A DNA stretch of 11,004 bases. It comes from UBA12191 sp009937185. GTDB taxonomy: Bacteria; Planctomycetota; UBA8108; UBA1146. The translations under genes and the position numbers were made by a program. Of the stretch, positions 1 to 7,359 are shown one piece after another. The DNA lies in NCBI GenBank assembly GCA_938075155.1, contig CALJGL010000035.1, positions 1-11,004 of the forward strand, written 5' to 3'. Positions within the stretch are counted from its first letter, which is position 1, and each line of letters starts with the position of its first letter. Under the pieces are notes generated by a model. It was not told the DNA's origin, searched no databases, and saw only the letters and a program-made list of their open reading frames with translations.

Positions 1-933
1 CTGGCTTCAGACGACGACGGTTGTACTTCACCGAACTTCAACTCGACGGTGACCGTGCCTGTGACAGCTGGAAGCAGCTACTACGTCCAGGTGGGTGGTT
101 GGAATGGTGCAACAGGCACCACAGATCTGACGATCTCCAACACCGGCGCCGGAATCAGCGACTGTAACAGCAATGGCCAGATCGACTCTTGTGAGACCGA
201 TACTGACAGTGACGGAACGATCGACGACTGTGACGACGACATTGACGGCGACGGAATCCCGAACGCCTGTGACGTGGATCAGACCGGTGGAATCGATTGT
301 GACGTGGACGGCCAGGACGACAGCTGCCAGGCGGACACCGACAGTGACGGAACCATTGACGCCTGTGACGACGACATTGACGGCGACGGAATCCCGAACG
401 CCTGTGACGTTGATCAGACCGGTGGTGCTGAGTGTGATTTGCATGGTCAGGACGATTCCTGTGAGACAGATACCGACAGTGACGGAACCATCGACGCCTG
501 CGATGACGATATCGACGGCGACGGAATCCTGAACGAGTGTGATCTCGATCAAACAGGTGGTGCGGACTGTAACGAGAATGGTGTGGATGACAGTTGTGAT
601 ATCACTGCCGGTGAAGCCGACACTGATTCCAACGGTATTCCTGACGTCTGTGAAGAGTCCCTGTTCATCCGCGGCGATGCCAATGATGACGGTGGAGTTG
701 ACCTGGCGGACGGAATCCAGATCCTGTCGTTCCTCTTCGCAGGTGATAGCGTAGTCTGCCCCGACGCTGCCGATACGACCGACGATGGTCAGATCGACAT
801 TAGCGACGCGGTGGCTCTGTTCTCCTACCAGTTCTCTGGTGGAGCACCTCCGACAGCACCGTTCCCGGATTGTGGTACGGACGACAGTTCTGACTCGCTG
901 GGTGACTGTAATGGCACCAGCTGCGCTCCCTAG
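1..933 (+). CDS. Secreted Ca-binding repeat protein (thrombospondin type 3-like repeats plus dockerin-like C-terminus), 5' partial
   Basis: The frame is open from base 1, so the N-terminus lies outside the window; 310 residues are visible. The first ~45 (ending YYVQVGGWNGATGTTDLTIS) resemble the end of a bacterial pre-peptidase C-terminal (PPC) beta domain. Next come three near-identical 45-residue Asp/Cys-rich repeats and a shorter fourth, of the thrombospondin type 3 kind (DTDSDGTID, DGDGIPNACD), which normally wrap Ca2+ ions. The C-terminus has FIRGD followed by two 12-residue EF-hand loops as in dockerins: DANDDGGVDLAD at 676-711 and DTTDDGQIDISD at 772-807. It ends with a Pro/Cys tail (APFPDCG...C....C). 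Inference: an exported extracellular or cell-surface protein stabilised by calcium and disulfides, with the C-terminal module acting as an attachment or sorting domain. A similar tail is found on the gene at the other end of the window. Catalytic or adhesive domains, if any, are upstream and unseen. Confidence 0.85.
   Translation: MASDDDGCTSPNFNSTVTVPVTAGSSYYVQVGGWNGATGTTDLTISNTGAGISDCNSNGQIDSCETDTDSDGTIDDCDDDIDGDGIPNACDVDQTGGIDCDVDGQDDSCQADTDSDGTIDACDDDIDGDGIPNACDVDQTGGAECDLHGQDDSCETDTDSDGTIDACDDDIDGDGILNECDLDQTGGADCNENGVDDSCDITAGEADTDSNGIPDVCEESLFIRGDANDDGGVDLADGIQILSFLFAGDSVVCPDAADTTDDGQIDISDAVALFSYQFSGGAPPTAPFPDCGTDDSSDSLGDCNGTSCAP
187..591 (+). repeat. Three tandem 135-bp coding repeats (thrombospondin type 3-like)
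   Basis: Units lie at 187-321, 322-456 and 457-591, each starting at an S-C codon pair, with a degenerate partial fourth from 592. Units one and two are almost identical at the DNA level over the segment that encodes DDDIDGDGIPNACDVDQTGG (about 232-292 against 367-427), which points to recent duplication or gene conversion. Each unit encodes 45 residues with evenly spaced Asp and four Cys, except where the third unit has drifted. Confidence 0.9.
676..807 (+). other. Dockerin-like pair of EF-hand Ca-binding loops
   Basis: Two 12-residue loops with Asp/Asn at positions 1, 3, 5, 9 and 12, Gly at 6 and a hydrophobic residue at 8. The first loop is fully canonical; the second has Thr at position 3. 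The linker has the hydrophobic pattern ILSFLF, as in dockerin helices. Known family role: type I dockerins bind cohesins. In planctomycetes these modules occur without obvious cellulosomes, so the partner is unknown. Confidence 0.7.
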
Positions 934-967
934 TCAAATCCCCGACGGGATGAGATATTGAGCACGA

Positions 968-1002
968 CCCCGCAGAGACTTCGGTCTCTGCGGGGTTTTT
1001 TT
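968..1002 (+). terminator. Strong intrinsic terminator after the repeat-protein gene
   Basis: A perfect 12-bp GC-rich stem (arms 968-979 and 984-995) closed by a TTCG tetraloop is followed by seven T at 996-1002. It starts 34 bases after the stop codon at 931-933. It should cleanly separate this gene from maf, which begins only 41 bases later. Confidence 0.95.
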
Positions 1003-1043
1003 GTCTCTTGTTGCGAGGGCTGGCTCAGGTGATTCTAGAGACC

Positions 1044-1613
1044 ATGAATCGATGGAACCTCCCCCTCATATTGGGCTCAGCATCACCCCGGCGCCTAGAT
1101 CTCCTGCGTGCTGCAGGTTTTAACCCCAAAGTTCAAGTCTCTGATATTGATGAGTCTGTTCTTCCGGCTGAATCTCCGGAATCGTATGTAGAACGGTTGG
1201 CAATATCCAAAGCCCATGCAATAGAGGAAGAGTCGGTTTCGATTGTTGCGGGGGATACCATCGTGGTCCTCGATGGCAAAATACTGGGGAAGCCGGCGAG
1301 TTCCGATGAGGCGATTCATGTTCTTGGGCAGCTCTCGGGTCGAGAACACCGCATTGTGGGGGGGTGGTGCGTTCGTGGATCAGGAGAATATTATTCTGGA
1401 GTAGAAGAGTGTCGGGTCTGGTTTAGAGAATTGAGTGAGGTTGAGATCTTTGAATATGTGAATACCGGGGAACCTATGGACAAAGCGGGGAGTTACGCCA
1501 TACAAGGAGGGGCGGGCAGATTTGTGACCCGTTTTGAGGGGTATTGGAGTAATGCTGTCGGTCTCGCTTTGATCCCTGTCGTCTCTCATTTAGAGAAGTT
1601 CGCTCGACGTTGA
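1044..1613 (+). CDS. maf: Maf family nucleotide pyrophosphatase (dTTP/UTP type)
   Basis: 189 residues, the usual length for Maf. Family role: hydrolyses non-canonical or selected nucleoside triphosphates to the monophosphate plus pyrophosphate, a house-cleaning function in the cytoplasm. Visible motifs are the N-terminal nucleotide loop GSASPRRLDLL (11-21), SDIDES (33-38), RLAISKA (51-57), the catalytic segment AGDTIVVLDGKILGKP (69-84) with D71 and K83, LSGREHRIVGG (98-108), and DKAGSYAIQGGAG (146-158). The AIQG form, rather than a KSEG-like one, points to the YhdE (dTTP/UTP) subgroup instead of the YceF (m7GTP) subgroup. The ATG at 1044 fits the family N-terminus. A TTG at 1008 is in frame but would start only six bases past the terminator T-run and add 12 unmatched residues. 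No strong Shine-Dalgarno or promoter is apparent in the 41 bases upstream. Confidence 0.93.
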   Translation: MNRWNLPLILGSASPRRLDLLRAAGFNPKVQVSDIDESVLPAESPESYVERLAISKAHAIEEESVSIVAGDTIVVLDGKILGKPASSDEAIHVLGQLSGREHRIVGGWCVRGSGEYYSGVEECRVWFRELSEVEIFEYVNTGEPMDKAGSYAIQGGAGRFVTRFEGYWSNAVGLALIPVVSHLEKFARR

Positions 1614-1669
1614 GTGAGCGAAGCCACTTGAGTACACTACCTACCACAGGGACCGCTTCCCCTGCTCAC
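1614..1669. repeat. Interrupted inverted repeat between maf and the cytochrome gene
   Basis: GTGAGCGAAGC (1614-1624) can pair with GCTTC (1655-1659) and GCTCAC (1664-1669), giving 11 bp with a 4-base bulge (CCCT) and a 30-base loop. It sits directly after the maf stop, without a T-run, so it is not an ordinary intrinsic terminator. It could be an mRNA leader structure of the next gene or chance. Confidence 0.3.
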
Positions 1670-1694
1670 GAATCTTGGGGCCCAGAAACGTATC

Positions 1695-1699
1695 AGGAG
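1695..1699 (+). promoter_or_regulatory. Shine-Dalgarno that decides a TTG start
   Basis: AGGAG lies 8 bases before the TTG at 1708. An in-frame TTG at 1675 has no such site, so 1708 is the better start for the cytochrome protein. Confidence 0.75.
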
Positions 1700-1707
1700 T
1701 TAGTAAT

Positions 1708-3636
1708 TTGAACTTCGATCCATCAGCTTTGCCGGACCTCTTCGGTCGATTCCATCCTCTTCTCCTCCATTTTCCGATTGCTCTCTTAGCGTGGGCTGCC
1801 GTGGTGGAGTTGATCTGTGTGTATCGTAAGGAGTCGGTTCCTGGAGATGGCCCGGTTTCTCTCTCATGGGTGGTTCCCGGGGCTGCTTTTTCTATTTTAG
1901 CAGCGATCAGTGGTTGGTTACTCGCAGACCCTGCGGATCCCGATTCCGCTTTGGCATGGCACCGTTGGCTCGGAGTCAGTGCAGCATTTTTGGCGACAGT
2001 GACGGCTGGAGTTGGAATCGCAGTTGCCCGAGGTCATCACAACGCAGGAAACTCCTACCGCCTCGCACTTTTTCTCTGTGTCCCAGTCGTGATGGGCGCG
2101 GGTCATATCGGGGGAGAACTCAAGTGGGGTGACGGATTTGTTGAGAAGGGTTTTGAGAAAGTCTTCTTTGCTCCTGAATCGCAAGATTTGAATCAGTCAG
2201 AATCTACTCGTGGTCAAATTCAGGCACTCTCAAAAGGCCCCGTAGAGCAAGCTTCTCAAGGAGTGAGCCAGCCTGCAGAAGAGATAGGGAATCAACTCTA
2301 TCACGACGTAGTTAGACCTCTTCTGGATACCCATTGCATTTCATGTCACGGGCCTGAAAAGTCAAAGGGGAAGTTGCGTCTCGATATTCCTAATGACGTG
2401 AAGGATCGGCTACGTGAAGAGCCCGTATTTGTAGCCGGAGATCCTGAGGCCAGTTTATTGATCGAATTGGTGAAGTTAGATTCAGAAGATGACGATCGAA
2501 TGCCTCCACCGGAAGAACCCGGCTTGACCGCCGATCAGATAAAAGCGTTGGAAGATTGGATTCGTGCTGGAGGTCCTTGGCCGGAGGATTCTGAAAGTGG
2601 TCGCAAAGGTCCTGTGGGATTTCGTGGAGAATTGGGTGCTGCGAGTCCTGGAAAGATCAGGATTCTGGATGGCCACGAAGAAGATGGCCACGAAGAAGAT
2701 GGAGAACCTGACGATTTTGAAAGTTTGTTCAGCGAGCAGATATACCCATTGCTGGAGTTGAAGTGTTTCGAGTGTCACGGTGAAAAAAAGCAAAAGGGTG
2801 GGCTTCGTCTCGATCTGGCCAAGCCTGCGATGGCAGACAGAGAGTTCCCAACCATTATTCCCGGTGATGCTTCTGGCAGCGAATTGATCTTGAGAATCGA
2901 ACTCCCCGATGACGATGAAGATCGAATGCCCCCAACCGGGGATCATTTGTCACTCGAAGAGGTTTCTTTGTTTCGGAAATGGATCGATGGCGGAGCTGTC
3001 TGGCCCAGTGAGGAAGCTGTACCCCTCGAAGATGTTGAGGAAAGTTCAGTAGGAACCTCTAAGCCTGCTGCCCAGACTCCAGGGCAATTGCCCAGATTCT
3101 CTCCGATCTCCATTGAGGACCCCGAGGTCATGAAGATCGTTGAGAGTGCTACTCGGGCGCTTACGAATTCGGGTGTTCGTGTCGCTCCTATCTCCCAGTC
3201 GGACTCTGCTCATGAGGCTGTCTTTAGATTACTGAGGAAAAATGCTGGGGATGCGCAGGTACAAATGTTGAAGGGTCTTGAGCCTGTATTGACCCGACTA
3301 GATGTCGCAGGAACAGCGGTCTCGAGAGTTTCGGTAGCAGGACTTTGGAAGTTCCGCAAGCTGAGGATATTGAACCTGTCGGAGACTGTGACAACAGATG
3401 ACGATCTTGCAACATTGGCAAGTCTTCCAGAGTTGACAGTTCTCAATCTATTCGGCACTCAGGTATCAGATGCGGGTCTGGATATTCTCGCCCAAATGAG
3501 ATCTCTTAAGCGAGTTTATCTTTGGAGAACGAAAGTTTCTCCAGAAGGTGCAAAACTACTGGCGAATAGTCGCCCTGATTTACTTGTCGATATTGGTGAG
3601 GCTCTTTCGAAAGAAGAGCCCATTACCCAAGATTAA
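1708..3636 (+). CDS. Membrane-anchored di-heme cytochrome c with DUF2231-like N-terminus and leucine-rich repeats
   Basis: 642 residues from the TTG at 1708. The N-terminus (GRFHPLLLHFPIALLAW) is typical of DUF2231 and is followed by four membrane segments at about 18-39, 55-73, 88-107 and 120-136. Two planctomycete-type cytochrome c domains (PSCyt1-like) follow. The first has CISCH at 210-214 with the likely Met ligand in DDRMPPPEE (M265). The second has CFECH at 353-357 with DRMPPTG (M407). Each is followed by a K-G-x-L-R-L-D segment characteristic of the family. A Glu/Asp-rich linker separates the hemes. The C-terminus (about 537-624) is made of leucine-rich repeats (LRILNLSETVTTDDDLATL, LTVLNLFGTQVSDAGLDIL). 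Inference: electron-transfer or sensing protein with its heme and LRR parts outside the cytoplasm; heme ligation needs cytochrome c maturation. The substrate and redox partner are unknown. This architecture is known mainly from Planctomycetota and Verrucomicrobiota. Confidence 0.88.
   Translation: MNFDPSALPDLFGRFHPLLLHFPIALLAWAAVVELICVYRKESVPGDGPVSLSWVVPGAAFSILAAISGWLLADPADPDSALAWHRWLGVSAAFLATVTAGVGIAVARGHHNAGNSYRLALFLCVPVVMGAGHIGGELKWGDGFVEKGFEKVFFAPESQDLNQSESTRGQIQALSKGPVEQASQGVSQPAEEIGNQLYHDVVRPLLDTHCISCHGPEKSKGKLRLDIPNDVKDRLREEPVFVAGDPEASLLIELVKLDSEDDDRMPPPEEPGLTADQIKALEDWIRAGGPWPEDSESGRKGPVGFRGELGAASPGKIRILDGHEEDGHEEDGEPDDFESLFSEQIYPLLELKCFECHGEKKQKGGLRLDLAKPAMADREFPTIIPGDASGSELILRIELPDDDEDRMPPTGDHLSLEEVSLFRKWIDGGAVWPSEEAVPLEDVEESSVGTSKPAAQTPGQLPRFSPISIEDPEVMKIVESATRALTNSGVRVAPISQSDSAHEAVFRLLRKNAGDAQVQMLKGLEPVLTRLDVAGTAVSRVSVAGLWKFRKLRILNLSETVTTDDDLATLASLPELTVLNLFGTQVSDAGLDILAQMRSLKRVYLWRTKVSPEGAKLLANSRPDLLVDIGEALSKEEPITQD
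2671..2700 (+). repeat. Perfect 15-bp tandem duplication in a linker
   Basis: GGCCACGAAGAAGAT occurs twice back to back, encoding GHEED-GHEED in the linker between the two cytochrome domains. It is in frame and looks like a recent slippage event in a tolerant, acidic linker. Confidence 0.95.
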
Positions 3637-3663
3637 AAGAGGAACCTTTTTGTTTGATAGGGG

Positions 3664-4284
3664 TCAAGAGTGTCCGTCGCGGACATTTTTTTCCGCTTCT
3701 TCGAAAATGTTTTCCCATGACTCGTTGAGTGTCTCCAATAATGAGGAGGTACTCGACATCCCAGCAGTCGCCTGTCCAACCTGAGGAGGCTTCCCTCCAC
3801 GTCTTTGAGTACGGACAGTTCTGTCCAAGTTTATCTTTTGTTCCTCATCGAGCTCTAGGCTGCGACTGATCTCGAGTTGCAATTCTTCGAAAGAAGCGAT
3901 GGTTAAGAATGGTTCTGCATGAAGTTTTTCACGCAACTGTTTGATCGCGTCGGTAGAAGGAATATCCCTGACTGCGACGAGGACTGCTGCGCCAATACGA
4001 GAGAGAGGCAGAATGCCATGCTCCCATACGAATGCTGGATCCAGAATTTCGATAAGGGTTTCATCTCGTTCGTACCTATTGAGAGGAATCAGGGGCAATT
4101 GGTGCTGAGTACTTAGGCAGCGTGCCAAGTCGAGCTCGGTAAGGGGGGTTCCCCTCAGCAAGGACTCGATGACATTTTCGCCCGTCTCTTCAGACTGTGA
4201 TTTAGCGGACTGAATATCTGAAGGGACGAGGAGGCCCTCAGAGACCAATATTTCACAGGTGTCCTTGTAGCGAAGACTGCGCAT
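3664..4284 (-). CDS. Stand-alone GspE/MshE N-terminal domain protein
   Basis: 206 residues. Residues ~6-140 follow the N-terminal domain of type II secretion / type IV pilus ATPases (GspE, PilB, MshE): two short helical repeats (ILVSEGLLVPSDIQSAKSQ; VIESLLRGTPLTELDLARCL), then the QHQLPLIPL strand, the ILDPAFVWEHGILPL segment (80-94) and VAVRDIPSTDAIKQLREKL (103-121). No Walker A/B ATPase domain follows; instead there is a polar linker and an acidic C-terminal helix (WENIFEEAEKN). In MshE this domain binds cyclic di-GMP, so a nucleotide-responsive adaptor role is possible but not shown. Start: ATG at 4284 preceded by AAGGA with 5-base spacing and AAGGAG further up. The gene is divergent from the STAS-like gene (93-base gap) and convergent with the cytochrome gene (27-base gap). 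It is cytoplasmic, with no signal peptide. Confidence 0.72.
   Translation of the reverse strand: MRSLRYKDTCEILVSEGLLVPSDIQSAKSQSEETGENVIESLLRGTPLTELDLARCLSTQHQLPLIPLNRYERDETLIEILDPAFVWEHGILPLSRIGAAVLVAVRDIPSTDAIKQLREKLHAEPFLTIASFEELQLEISRSLELDEEQKINLDRTVRTQRRGGKPPQVGQATAGMSSTSSLLETLNESWENIFEEAEKNVRDGHS
3671..3692 (+). terminator. Intrinsic terminator for the cytochrome gene, inside the 3' end of the opposing gene
   Basis: Arms TGTCCG (3671-3676) and CGGACA (3680-3685) with a TCG loop are followed by seven T (3686-3692), 34 bases after the stop at 3636. The element overlaps the last codons (NVRDGHS region) of the minus-strand gene, so one stretch of DNA serves as both terminator and coding sequence. 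Confidence 0.7.
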
Positions 4285-4377
4285 TGGATTCCTTCTCCTT
4301 ACTCATAAGACTAGGACATCAAAGCCGATTTCGTCAAATCAGTGAATTGGACAAAATCCGAATAGTGGGTCATTCTC

Positions 4378-4788
4378 ATGGGTCCGCTCGATGCGGAAGG
4401 AGATCTCGACTTGACCCCGTCACCAAATATCGGCCTCGAATTGGCCGCTGCGGGACCCTATATCACGGCTCACCTTAATCCTGCACTAGGAGCCCCTCCT
4501 CGTCAGTTGGTGAAAGCCTTAGGTGCTTTAGCGCGTAAGGTGGAAGAGCATGAAGGTATACTTCTGGCCATACACTTCCCAAATTTGCCGACTATAGATG
4601 TTTTCCCACCTGCTTTGATGCGAAGAGTTCAGCAAATCGCAGGTATTCTACAGAGACAAGGTGGATTTTTGGTGGTGTCGGGGCCGGTGCCAGTACTTGA
4701 GAAAGCTTTGTCAGGTGGAATCCCCATTTGTCTCGTTGCGAGTACCAGTGAAGCCGAGGATCTATTGAGAAAAATCGCTCAGGATTGA
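4378..4788 (+). CDS. Small STAS-domain-like protein
   Basis: 136 residues. Residues ~25-133 show the alternating pattern of a STAS domain (anti-sigma factor antagonist / SpoIIAA-like): a first strand PYITAHLNPAL, helix RQLVKALGALARKVEEHEG, strand ILLAIHFPNLPTID, helix FPPALMRRVQQIAGILQRQGG, strand FLVVSGPVPVLEKAL, then GIPICLVASTSEAEDLLRKI. The usual phosphorylated Ser/Thr in the D-S-x-G segment is not there; the equivalent place reads TIDVFPPAL (72-80). If it is a STAS protein it is therefore unlikely to be switched by the usual kinase. The ATG at 4378 is the first start after an in-frame TAG at 4363, and the Shine-Dalgarno is weak. It is divergent from the GspE-N protein, which suggests shared regulation. 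Its 3' end overlaps the 3' end of uvrC by 10 bases. The assignment rests on pattern alone. Confidence 0.55.
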   Translation: MGPLDAEGDLDLTPSPNIGLELAAAGPYITAHLNPALGAPPRQLVKALGALARKVEEHEGILLAIHFPNLPTIDVFPPALMRRVQQIAGILQRQGGFLVVSGPVPVLEKALSGGIPICLVASTSEAEDLLRKIAQD

Positions 4789-6686
4789 TCAGATTCCTCG
4801 ACAGTTTCATCTCCATCTATTGAGGCTTGCAAGGCTTCTTCCTCGACGTCGGGTTCCTCCGGTGAGTTCAGGAAATGGTGAAGGGATTCTGCGAGCGCTG
4901 GTGTCATCCCTTGAACGCGAGCCAAGGCGTCGATAGATGCATCTCGAACCATTTTCAATGAGCCAAATTCTTGGAGGAGAGATCTTCGTCTTTTGGGACC
5001 TATCCCCGGAATGTCTTCTAGGCCGCTGACGAGATTGCTGCGGCGTCGGAGTTCCCGATGGTAGGAGTTGGCGAATCGGTGTGCCTCATCGCGAAGTCTT
5101 TGAAGAAGTCTGGAAGCAGGGTCGTCCTCGGGGAGGTCGATCGGGTCAGTTTTACCAGGGATGTAAACTCTTTCTTGAGTTCTTTCTCCAGCTCGGAGCC
5201 GGTCTTTGGCGAGGCCGCAGAGTGCAGTTTTTACGCCTAGTTTTTCCAGTATTTCCAAAGCGCTGGATATTTGCCCTTTTCCTCCGTCGACGACGACGAG
5301 GTCAGGAATGGGGTCACGGTTTTCCTGAGGTCTAAAACGCCTCCGGAGCACTTCTTGCATACTGGCAAAATCGTCGCTCCCTTTGACGGATCTTATTCGG
5401 AACCTTCTGTACAAGTCGGTGTCGGGCTCGCCGTCTTCGAAATAAACCTTACTGGCAACATTCAGAGTGCCCTGAATATTACTGATGTCGTAACACTCGA
5501 TCGTTCTTACAGGTTTACTGAGATTGAGATATCGACCCAGTGATATAGAGATCGCTTCCTGAGTTTTAATCTGATGGGTGTTGACGTCTGCCTGAACCCG
5601 GGCATTCTCTAACGCCATTTCTAGAAGTCGAACTCTAGGGCCGCGTTTGGGGACTTTGACCGAAACCTTATGGCCTGCATGCTCCGAGAGCCATTTTTCG
5701 ATCAATACATGGTCGATAGGAAGTTCGGGAAGGAACACTTCTGAGGGGACGTATTTCTCGCCATGGTAATACTGGCCTAAAAAGGCACTCAGTATTCCAG
5801 CAATAGTTTGATCATGAATTCTAGTTGTGTGAGTCGCGGAAGAGATCACTCGGCCATGCCTCACCAACAATACGTGGATTGAAGCAAAATCACCCTGCTG
5901 ATGTAGATGGATAACATCGCAGTCGCCGTGGGGGTGTTCCTGAACATGCTGTTGCTGCATTACTTTTTCGATGGCGTTAATCTGGTCACGAAATTTCCCA
6001 GCGGATTCATATTCCTTGTTGGTACTCGCTTCTTTCATCCTGTCATTCAGCATCCGAATCAGGGATCGATCTTTCCCTCGTAGGAGCATGAGCACGTCTT
6101 CGACCATTTTTGAGTAAGACTTGGAAGTGTCCAAGCCAACACAGGGCGCTGTGCAACGTCCTATTTCAAATTCGATGCAAGGTCGCTTTCGACTGTCAAA
6201 GAAAGCATTCGAACAGGTTCTGAGGGGAATGAACTTTTTTATCAGTTTCAAAAGTTGATAAACTGATTTCGCCGAGGAGTAGGGGCCGAAGTATGTATGT
6301 TTATCAGATTTCCAACTGCGTATCGGATGTACTCTCGGCCACATTTCACCAGTAGTCACTCGAAGCGATAGATATGTTTTGTCGTCGCGAAGTCTCAGGT
6401 TGTATGTGGGGCGATGCTTTTTAATGAGGTTATTCTCAAGAAGTAAAGCTTCTAGTTCATTCGCACACACGATGACGTCGATGTCGGCAGTGTTTTTTAC
6501 AATTCTGGAAAAGAGTAAGCGAGTGTCACTCGAGCTTTTTTGGAAATAAGAGCGGACTCTACTCCTGAGATTTATCGCTTTTCCCACGTAGATAGTCTTT
6601 GATTTTTCGTCTTGAAAAATATAGACACCTGGCTTCGTTGGTAGTGTTGCCAGTTGATCCTGGATTCGATTTTCATGGAGAGTCAT
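4779..6686 (-). CDS. uvrC: Excinuclease ABC subunit C
   Basis: 635 residues, near the usual 600-630. UvrC makes the 3' and 5' incisions around DNA lesions in UvrABC nucleotide excision repair. Domains in order: the GIY-YIG nuclease (about 14-97; PGVYIF, IYVGKA, then ELEALLLENNLIKK); four Cys at 158, 170, 178 and 182, with spacing (x11, x7, x3) matching the iron-sulfur cluster Cys reported for E. coli UvrC; the UVR motif that binds UvrB (about 206-246, KEYESAGKFRDQINAIEKV); the RNase H-like 5' nuclease with Asp in ECYDISNIQG (D400) and VVVDGGKGQ (D467) and the DEAHRFANSYHR segment (533-544); and tandem helix-hairpin-helix motifs (about 553-606, IPGIGPKRRRSLL). An acidic tail follows. The start ATG at 6686 has AGGA 6 bases upstream and lies inside the end of trmB (14-base overlap), implying translational coupling. 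Confidence 0.98.
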   Translation of the reverse strand: MTLHENRIQDQLATLPTKPGVYIFQDEKSKTIYVGKAINLRSRVRSYFQKSSSDTRLLFSRIVKNTADIDVIVCANELEALLLENNLIKKHRPTYNLRLRDDKTYLSLRVTTGEMWPRVHPIRSWKSDKHTYFGPYSSAKSVYQLLKLIKKFIPLRTCSNAFFDSRKRPCIEFEIGRCTAPCVGLDTSKSYSKMVEDVLMLLRGKDRSLIRMLNDRMKEASTNKEYESAGKFRDQINAIEKVMQQQHVQEHPHGDCDVIHLHQQGDFASIHVLLVRHGRVISSATHTTRIHDQTIAGILSAFLGQYYHGEKYVPSEVFLPELPIDHVLIEKWLSEHAGHKVSVKVPKRGPRVRLLEMALENARVQADVNTHQIKTQEAISISLGRYLNLSKPVRTIECYDISNIQGTLNVASKVYFEDGEPDTDLYRRFRIRSVKGSDDFASMQEVLRRRFRPQENRDPIPDLVVVDGGKGQISSALEILEKLGVKTALCGLAKDRLRAGERTQERVYIPGKTDPIDLPEDDPASRLLQRLRDEAHRFANSYHRELRRRSNLVSGLEDIPGIGPKRRRSLLQEFGSLKMVRDASIDALARVQGMTPALAESLHHFLNSPEEPDVEEEALQASIDGDETVEESDQS

Positions 6687-7353
6687 CTGGAATCCTGGAT
6701 AAATAGAAGTGATGAATTTTTAACCCACGTTTTTTGAACTTACTTTCGAAAAGAGTCTCGACGTGGTTCGTGGGATCAAGAGGTTCGTGAATCCAATCGA
6801 TGGAACCCGTGAGGGATCTTAGCTCAGAGATTTCAGATAAGGCTGCTTTTGCCTGAACTGCATAATCCGGATCATCGGTTCTTATTTCCAAGACGGCATC
6901 AGGTGCGAGCTTCGTTGTGATCAGTTGGAGGAAAGATTTTTGCAGGAGACGACGAGCCTTATGACGCTTTTTCGGCCATGGGTCGGGAAAGAGAATAAAC
7001 GCACCACTCAGGGATGCATTTTTAAAGCAGGCATCTACGGCCTGAAAGGCGTCCGCGTTCATGAACCTGAGATTGTCGGTAGCATTGGGAAGTTCTTGTG
7101 TCAGCGAGTCTGCCTTACGAAGCATCATCTCAAATTTCTTACGCGTAAGTTCTAGTCCAACATGTAAATCATCAGGATTAAGAATAGAGCGTTCAATAAG
7201 GTGAGTGTCTTTCCCCGTGCCGACTTCAAGCCAGATGTCTCCGGATTTGCCAAAATGTTGGTGCCAGTCACCTGCCCGGAGTAGTTCCTGGGGGTGAATA
7301 TCTCGGGACTGTTGATTATCAGTCAGGCTTCGGTGTCTTCGTAGACGGGTCAT
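6673..7353 (-). CDS. trmB: tRNA (guanine-N7)-methyltransferase
   Basis: 226 residues, typical for TrmB, which methylates G46 in the variable loop of tRNAs using S-adenosylmethionine. Visible: the AdoMet-binding motif WLEVGTGKDTHL (41-52), GLEL (66-69), the family signature FPDPWPKKRHKARRL (122-136), IRTDDPDYA (157-165) and the C-terminal ETLFESKFKKRGL (199-211). The third Gly of motif I is replaced by Asp (GTGKD), a mild oddity. Start choice: the ATG at 7353 has GGAGG 6 bases upstream. The reading frame extends another 33 codons to 7452, but that extension is Cys/Ser-rich, resembles no TrmB and would overlap the divergent gene. It is first in an operon with uvrC. Confidence 0.95.
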   Translation of the reverse strand: MTRLRRHRSLTDNQQSRDIHPQELLRAGDWHQHFGKSGDIWLEVGTGKDTHLIERSILNPDDLHVGLELTRKKFEMMLRKADSLTQELPNATDNLRFMNADAFQAVDACFKNASLSGAFILFPDPWPKKRHKARRLLQKSFLQLITTKLAPDAVLEIRTDDPDYAVQAKAALSEISELRSLTGSIDWIHEPLDPTNHVETLFESKFKKRGLKIHHFYLSRIPDDSP

Positions 7354-7359
7354 CGGGTG

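Noticed and set aside
28..552. Long open frames antisense to the Asp-rich repeats (also at 10403-10789 and 10684-10905)
   Set aside because: They are by-products of GAC/GAT-rich repeats, which read as Val/Ile on the other strand. They have no Shine-Dalgarno and no recognisable domain.
187..591. CRISPR-like array
   Set aside because: The repeats are 135 bp, in frame, adjacent without spacers, and encode a known Ca-binding repeat pattern.
1008..1043. Extended maf start at TTG 1008
   Set aside because: It would begin six bases past the terminator T-run and adds residues unlike the Maf N-terminus.
3600..3620. Hairpin GGCTCTT / AAGAGCC at the end of the cytochrome gene
   Set aside because: It is a 7-bp stem but has no T-run on either strand. 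The better terminator is at 3671-3692.
4285..4377. Promoter TTGGAC ... AATAGT between the divergent genes
   Set aside because: The hexamers match the consensus poorly and the spacing is only approximate, so it is not supportable by eye.
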